In this document: positions 59,906 to 64,000 of the stretch, one piece after another
How positions within the stretch are numbered: the first letter of the stretch is position 1
How the letters are laid out: each line of letters opens with the position of its first letter
NCBI GenBank assembly: GCA_963705545.1
Contig: CAVPJX010000004.1
Span: 62,001 to 126,000 of the forward strand
Reading direction: 5' to 3'
Length of the DNA stretch: 64,000 bases
From: DATBLY01 sp963705545
GTDB lineage: Bacteria > Actinomycetota > UBA4738 > HRBIN12
Notes under the pieces: generated by a model
What the model saw: only the letters and a program-made list of their open reading frames with translations
Told to the model about the DNA's origin: nothing
The model's database searches: none
Position numbers and translations under genes: made by a program

Positions 59906-60568
59906 ATGCGACGGATCGCGCTCCTGGCCCTGATCCTGGCGCTCTTCGCTCCGGAAGCGACCTCAGCCGTCGCGTCCCTTCGACGGCTCCCCGAGTACGC
60001 CGCTACGGTCTCGGTCCTCGACCGGGAGGCCCGTGAGCTGATGATCGGCCGCTCCTGGCGGCCTGGGTGCCCGGTCCCGCTCCGCGACCTGCGTCTCGTC
60101 GAGCTCACCTACTACGGGTTCGACGGCCGCGCGCATCGGGGCCAGCTCGTCGTGCACCGCTGGTACGCACGGGCGTTCGTCAGGGTCTTCCGCCGCCTCT
60201 ACGCGGAGCGCTTCCCGATCCGACGGATGCGGCTCGTCGACCACTACGCCGCCGACGACACGCGCTCGATGATCGCGGACAACACCTCGGCCTTCAACTG
60301 CCGATGGCGCGCGGGCTCTCCCGGCGTGTGGTCGCAGCATGCGTACGGGCGCGCGATCGACGTCAACCCGGTCGAGAACCCCTACGTGACGTCCCACCAT
60401 GTCTCGCCGCCCGCGGGCGCGGCGTACGTGGATCGGTCACAGGATCTGCCGGGCATGATCCACGTGCATGACGCGGTGTGGTGGGCGTTCCGCGCGATCC
60501 GCTGGGCCTGGGGCGGCACCTGGACGACCGTGAAGGACTACCAGCACTTCAGCGCGAACGGCCGATGA
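59906..60568 (+). CDS. M15-family peptidase (D-Ala-D-Ala carboxypeptidase-like), exported
   Basis: A 220-residue exported zinc peptidase with a signal peptide (RRIALLALILALFAPEATSA). The zinc site is in SQHAYGRAIDVNPVENPY (His and Asp) and the second histidine is in DYQHFSANGR. Before it lie NTSAFNCRWRAG and HRWYARAFVRVFRRLY, typical of M15C enzymes. It would trim peptidoglycan stem peptides or act as an endolysin-like enzyme. It converges with the M23 gene across a hairpin. Confidence 0.85.
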   Translation: MRRIALLALILALFAPEATSAVASLRRLPEYAATVSVLDREARELMIGRSWRPGCPVPLRDLRLVELTYYGFDGRAHRGQLVVHRWYARAFVRVFRRLYAERFPIRRMRLVDHYAADDTRSMIADNTSAFNCRWRAGSPGVWSQHAYGRAIDVNPVENPYVTSHHVSPPAGAAYVDRSQDLPGMIHVHDAVWWAFRAIRWAWGGTWTTVKDYQHFSANGR

Positions 60569-60575
60569 GGGAGAG

Positions 60576-60594
60576 CTAGTCCCGCTCAGACTAG
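60576..60594. terminator. Hairpin between convergent M15 and M23 peptidase genes
   Basis: CTAGTC and GACTAG enclose CCGCTCA. The sequence shares CTAGTC at the left and CAGACTA at the right with the inner hairpin at 23945-23962, also between convergent genes. Confidence 0.5.
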
Positions 60595-60610
60595 AACGGC
60601 TCGTCCGGGC

Positions 60611-61423
60611 CTAGCAGACCGCGTTCAGGTAGAGGTACGGGTCCACCGCCACGCCGTCACCGGGGTGCCACTCGAAGTGGTCGTGCGGACCGCCCGCGTT
60701 GCCGGTCGACCCGACGTACCCGACGACGTCGCCCGCCTTGACCTTCCCGAGCTTGCCGTAGGCGGACAGGTGCGCGTTGTAGGTGAACCCGAGGGCACCG
60801 TAGACCTTGACGGCCAGGCCGCCCAGGCGGTTCGGGCTGGCCACCGCGACCCCGTCGAACGTGGCCACGATCGGCGTGCCGGTGGCGGCCATCATGTCGA
60901 TGCCCTGGTGGACGTGCGCCGGCGTGCCGGGACGCTTGGGCACGAAGTAGCCGAAGCCGTCGTCGTAGGTGACCGCGCCGTGGACCGGGCACCGCCTGAA
61001 GATGCCGTAGGTCTCGATCCAGTCCGCCAGCTGGTGACGCTGGTAGCGGAGCCGAGCGGTCCGGCGCTCGATGAACCTCAGGAAGCCCTTCAGCTCCTGC
61101 CGCGCCTTCAGGCGCTGGTTGCGCAGGTAGTGACCGCGGCCGTCGCTGCGTGTCCGTCCCGCTTCGAGACCGGCAATCGTCGAGAGCTTGCGAACGTGCT
61201 GGATCCGTCCGGTGATGGTCTTGATCCGTTGGTTGTGGCGGATCCGGCCCTCGTGGCGGAGCTCGTGCAGCTGGACGATCTTGTGGACGACGAGCTTGCG
61301 TTGTTTCCGCGCGCGTTCCATCGAGGAATCGGCGTTGGCCGCCAGCACGATCGTGCCGGCGATCAGGGTGCATGCGACGGCGAGGGCGACCCCTCGATGG
61401 ATCAACTTGGCTCGGTCCACCAC
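60611..61423 (-). CDS. M23-family (LytM-like) peptidase with N-terminal coiled coil
   Basis: A 270-residue exported protein. One N-terminal helix (LIHRGVALAVACTLIAGTIV) is followed by a basic coiled region (~35-140) and an M23 domain. Zinc ligands are in HVHQGIDMM (HxxxD) and HDHFEWHPG (HxH), separated by GTPIVATFDGVAVA and YVGSTGNAGGP. Such proteins cut peptidoglycan cross-bridges or, when degenerate, regulate amidases; here the metal ligands look intact. Confidence 0.87.
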   Translation of the reverse strand: MVDRAKLIHRGVALAVACTLIAGTIVLAANADSSMERARKQRKLVVHKIVQLHELRHEGRIRHNQRIKTITGRIQHVRKLSTIAGLEAGRTRSDGRGHYLRNQRLKARQELKGFLRFIERRTARLRYQRHQLADWIETYGIFRRCPVHGAVTYDDGFGYFVPKRPGTPAHVHQGIDMMAATGTPIVATFDGVAVASPNRLGGLAVKVYGALGFTYNAHLSAYGKLGKVKAGDVVGYVGSTGNAGGPHDHFEWHPGDGVAVDPYLYLNAVC

Positions 61424-61584
61424 CAGCTCCTTGAGTCCGACCGTGAAGTGCGTGCGGGTCCGGTATCGGCAGCGGCGGGGTCGAGTCTTGAATCGAACGC
61501 GCCGGAAAGGCGCCGAGCGGGTTCAGGTCTCCAGCCGCGGTGTCGAAGAAGTACGTGAGCGCCCGAGGCGCCGACCGGCCAACC

Positions 61585-63402
61585 ATGAACAGGAACCGTC
61601 GAACCCGCGAACGTGTCCGCCTGGTCTTCTGGGCGTGTCTCACGCTCGTCTGCTTCCTGCTCGTCTTCGTGGCGCGCCAGCAGCAGACCAGCTCGCTCGA
61701 GCGCAGGCTCGACACCGCCGAGACCCGGGCGAAGCGCACGACGAACCTCGTGATCCGCCCGCAGGTCTCCCGCTCCCTCGTGAGCCAACCGCTGGGCGAG
61801 GGGGCCTATCAGGACCTCTTGACCGTGTTGCAGCGCAAGGTGCTCGTGGATGAGCGCGTCGCCCGCGTCCTGATCTGGGGGCCGGACGGCGGGCTCGTCT
61901 TCTCGAGCGAAGCCACGGTCGCACCCGACACCGAGGTGACCGCGCGCGAAGACTCCTTCGAGTCGGCGTCGACGGGCTCGGTCGTCTCGGGCGTCGAGAC
62001 GGTGTCGATGCCGGGACGCGGCGATCACGACCGCGGGCCGACCGACCTGTTCGAGACGTACGTGCCGCTGCAGACCGACAGCGGGCAGTTCTTCGGCGCC
62101 GTGCAGGTCGACCAGTACTACGACGACCTGGTCGAGGGATCCTCTCGTCCGTGGCGCCCCCTGCAGATCGCGTTCTTCGTGGTGGCCGCGATCTGCGCCG
62201 TGATGGTGCTGCTCTCGTTCTGGTGGTCGGCCAAGCCGATGACCGACGCGGAGGTGGCCCTGCGCCTCGACCGCGCGACGCTCAAGGGTGCGAAGGCCGC
62301 CGGCCGGGAGAACGCGAAGGTCACCAAGCGCGACACGAAGGCGATCGATGAGGCGAGCTCGGAGGTCCAGCGCCTGCGCGCGAAGCTCGACGAGTCCGAC
62401 AAGGCCAGGGACGCGGCCAAGCTCCAGGCGAAGGAGCTGCAGGAGCAGGTGCGGGCCGCGGGCCAGCAGGTGCAGGCGGCTCAGAGCGAGCTGTCCGGCG
62501 CCCAGCGCGCCACGCAAGACGCGACCGAGGCTCTGCGACTGGCGGGCGAGACCGAGCGCCAGCTGCGCGCCGAGATCGAGATGTTGCGGATGGAGGCCGC
62601 CAAGGTTCCGGAGCCCTCCGTGGGTCCGTCGCAGGAGGTCTTCGAGGCCGTCCAGGCCGACCTGGAGCGCGCCCGTGAGGAGGTCCAGGAGGCTCAGCTC
62701 GCGGCGAAGCGCGCCCAGGCCGAGGCCGACGAGCTCCGAGCCGGGTCGGAGCAGGCTCGGCAGGAGTCCGAGCAGGCGATCGCCGCCGCGGAGCTCGCCC
62801 GCCAGCAGGCCGACGACGCGCTGGGGCGCCTCGACTCCGTCCGGGCCGAGGCCGAGGAAGCCCGATCGGCCCAGACGTTCGCGAGCGGTCAGCTCGCCGA
62901 CGCCCAGCGCAAGCTCGACGAGGCGCCGGCCACCGCCGTCCAGGAGGTGCTGCCGGCCGACGCGCAGGCGCGGATCGAGGAGCTCGAAGAGCAGGTGCGG
63001 GCGCTCGATCAGGAGCGCGCGATGCTCCGCGCCGGCCGTCCGGAGACCTTCTACGAGGTGCGCAACAAGGAGCTCGAGGACGAGCTCAAGGCGGCGCGCG
63101 ACGGCCTGAAGGGCGCCGAGCAGCAAGCCCTGGACGCGAAGGCCATGGCGGCCGGGCTCGCGCCGAACGCGCTCGCGTCGATCGAGGAGCGTCTCTCCGC
63201 CGCCGAGCAGCGTGCCGAGGAGGCCGAGCGGCGCCTGCTGGAGCTCGAGCCCGACGCCGTCGCTGCGAGCAACGGGAACGGCAACGGGTCCGCGCCGGCC
63301 GAGGAGCCGAAGGAGGAGATCGACGGCAGCGAGCTCCGCAGCAAGCTCGTGCGCGCCGCGGACCGAAAGCGCATGGGCGCCGACCAGAACCCGCGCCGCT
63401 AG
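61585..63402 (+). CDS. Membrane receptor-like protein with very long coiled coil
   Basis: A 605-residue protein. Helix 1 is at residues 12-30 and helix 2 at 193-214, enclosing a ~160-residue outside domain of Cache/PAS-like make-up (VARVLIWGPDGGLVFSSEAT, YVPLQTDSGQFFGAVQVDQY). After helix 2 lies ~340 residues of uninterrupted Ala/Glu/Gln/Arg heptads (for example KARDAAKLQAKELQEQVRAA) and a basic tail. There is no HAMP, kinase, cyclase or methyl-accepting domain visible. A GTG at 61540 could add 15 residues. The output mode is unknown; polar scaffolding is one possibility. Confidence 0.75.
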   Translation: MNRNRRTRERVRLVFWACLTLVCFLLVFVARQQQTSSLERRLDTAETRAKRTTNLVIRPQVSRSLVSQPLGEGAYQDLLTVLQRKVLVDERVARVLIWGPDGGLVFSSEATVAPDTEVTAREDSFESASTGSVVSGVETVSMPGRGDHDRGPTDLFETYVPLQTDSGQFFGAVQVDQYYDDLVEGSSRPWRPLQIAFFVVAAICAVMVLLSFWWSAKPMTDAEVALRLDRATLKGAKAAGRENAKVTKRDTKAIDEASSEVQRLRAKLDESDKARDAAKLQAKELQEQVRAAGQQVQAAQSELSGAQRATQDATEALRLAGETERQLRAEIEMLRMEAAKVPEPSVGPSQEVFEAVQADLERAREEVQEAQLAAKRAQAEADELRAGSEQARQESEQAIAAAELARQQADDALGRLDSVRAEAEEARSAQTFASGQLADAQRKLDEAPATAVQEVLPADAQARIEELEEQVRALDQERAMLRAGRPETFYEVRNKELEDELKAARDGLKGAEQQALDAKAMAAGLAPNALASIEERLSAAEQRAEEAERRLLELEPDAVAASNGNGNGSAPAEEPKEEIDGSELRSKLVRAADRKRMGADQNPRR

Positions 63403-63430
63403 TTGACGCGGAGCGCAGGGTCGGTCGCCG

Positions 63431-64000
63431 CTACCCCGACGCCAGCCGATAGATCCCGCGCGCGTCGCTGAAGTAGATCCGTCCGTCCGGGGCCGATTCC
63501 ATCGAGTAGATCGCGCCGTTCGGGCTGGACAGCACGGTGACCGGGTTCCCGGCGACGTCGGTCCGCTGGCCGTTCAGGCTCACGCGACGAAGCTGGCCGT
63601 CGTTCACGCAGCCGAAGAACAGGTCGCCCTCGACGCTCGCGCCCAGGCCGCAGCCTTCGCAGAAGGCCGCGCCGGTGATCCCGATCGGTGATGCGAAGTA
63701 CGTCGCGGGCATCAGGCGCGGCTGCGGGCCGCTGTTGTTCGTGTCGCCCGGGGCCTCCTGGCTCCCGCAGCTCTCGTTCGGTCCCCAACCGAAGTTGCCG
63801 TCCGAGCGGATCCGGTTGATCTCGTCGTTGCAGCCGGGTCCGTTCTCGGTCTCCCAGAGGAAGTCGGTCCGCGGGTCCCACGTGAAGCCGAACGCGTTGC
63901 GGATCCCGAACGCGTAGATCCGGCTGCCGGCGATCGGGTTGTTTCCAGGCACGCTGCCGTCGGGCCGCATCCGCAGGATCTTGCCTCGGAGGTTGTCGGA
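63431..64000 (-). CDS. PQQ-type sugar dehydrogenase (GSDH beta-propeller), N-terminal part outside window
   Basis: The visible ~190 C-terminal residues match soluble aldose sugar dehydrogenase/GSDH propellers: LRMRPDGSVPGNNPIAGSRI, YAFGIRNAFGFTWDPRTDFL, ETENGPGCNDEINRI and NFGWGPNESCG. The arginine in GIRNAFG binds PQQ in the family. The remaining blades and any signal peptide lie beyond 64000. No PQQ synthesis genes are in the window. It converges with the coiled-coil receptor gene. Confidence 0.85.
   Translation of the reverse strand, partial: SDNLRGKILRMRPDGSVPGNNPIAGSRIYAFGIRNAFGFTWDPRTDFLWETENGPGCNDEINRIRSDGNFGWGPNESCGSQEAPGDTNNSGPQPRLMPATYFASPIGITGAAFCEGCGLGASVEGDLFFGCVNDGQLRRVSLNGQRTDVAGNPVTVLSSPNGAIYSMESAPDGRIYFSDARGIYRLASG

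Noticed and set aside
61424..61584. Possible c-di-AMP (ydaO-type) riboswitch before the M23 gene
   Set aside because: Such riboswitches often precede peptidoglycan hydrolases in actinobacteria, and there is a small GC hairpin, but I could not match the conserved core. A covariance-model search would settle it.

Overview
The window is high-GC DNA from an actinobacterium (Actinomycetota), read through its replication-origin region. Gene order follows the classical actinobacterial origin layout known from Mycobacterium: cca - nudix - DUF6049 - murJ - sigM - anti-sigma - trxB - trxA - cwlM - [aminotransferase, ddl] - parB - parA - rsmG - jag - yidC - yidD - rnpA - rpmH | dnaA - dnaN - recF - dciA - gyrB - gyrA - DUF3566 - tRNA-Ile. 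A perfect parS site lies in the 5' end of rsmG. Genus and class cannot be fixed from the sequence; the extra pilT, aminotransferase and ddl genes and the divergent accessory genes suggest a deep-branching, probably uncultured lineage.

Region by region. 88-11521: a YchF-type P-loop protein, a patch of decayed gene fragments (MFS, GNAT and HTH-TOBE pieces interleaved), a molybdate regulator with modABC, signal peptidase I, a phosphotransferase, a CtpE-like P-type ATPase, CCA-adding enzyme and a small membrane protein. 11535-23873: PilT-like ATPase, nudix hydrolase, cell-wall and redox genes. 24017-29858: the minus-strand parB-to-rpmH operon. 30118-39763: the plus-strand dnaA-to-DUF3566 replication block. 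Candidate DnaA-box clusters flank dnaA on both sides.

39859-50664 is an accessory block bounded by tRNA-Ile and tRNA-Ala, which are adjacent in many bacteria. It holds a GNAT/enolase-superfamily pair (probably N-succinylamino-acid racemase type), a compact MauD / MauA-like / MauE redox cassette with a seven-repeat protein in front and a secreted protein behind, an orphan oligopeptide-binding protein with one permease and a PHP-domain protein, and a lipoprotein alpha/beta hydrolase.

50846-57132 carries two tandem ~930-residue ATPase-LuxR regulators enclosing a one-helix membrane protein with a 26-residue tandem repeat. 57336-64000 holds envelope and exported proteins: DUF4386, lipoproteins, M15 and M23 peptidases, a membrane receptor with a very long coiled coil, and the C-terminal part of a PQQ-type sugar dehydrogenase that runs off the edge.

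Several conserved genes are interrupted by a single extra base (near 7407, 40585, 42013, 49656, 49939 and 53243). The rest of each reading frame is intact, so sequencing error is a real alternative to gene decay. Many starts lack a Shine-Dalgarno sequence and instead have a TAnnnT -10-like hexamer 6-7 nt upstream, which suggests leaderless mRNAs. Apart from the decayed patch at 1063-2387, no gap longer than about 300 bases lacks a gene.
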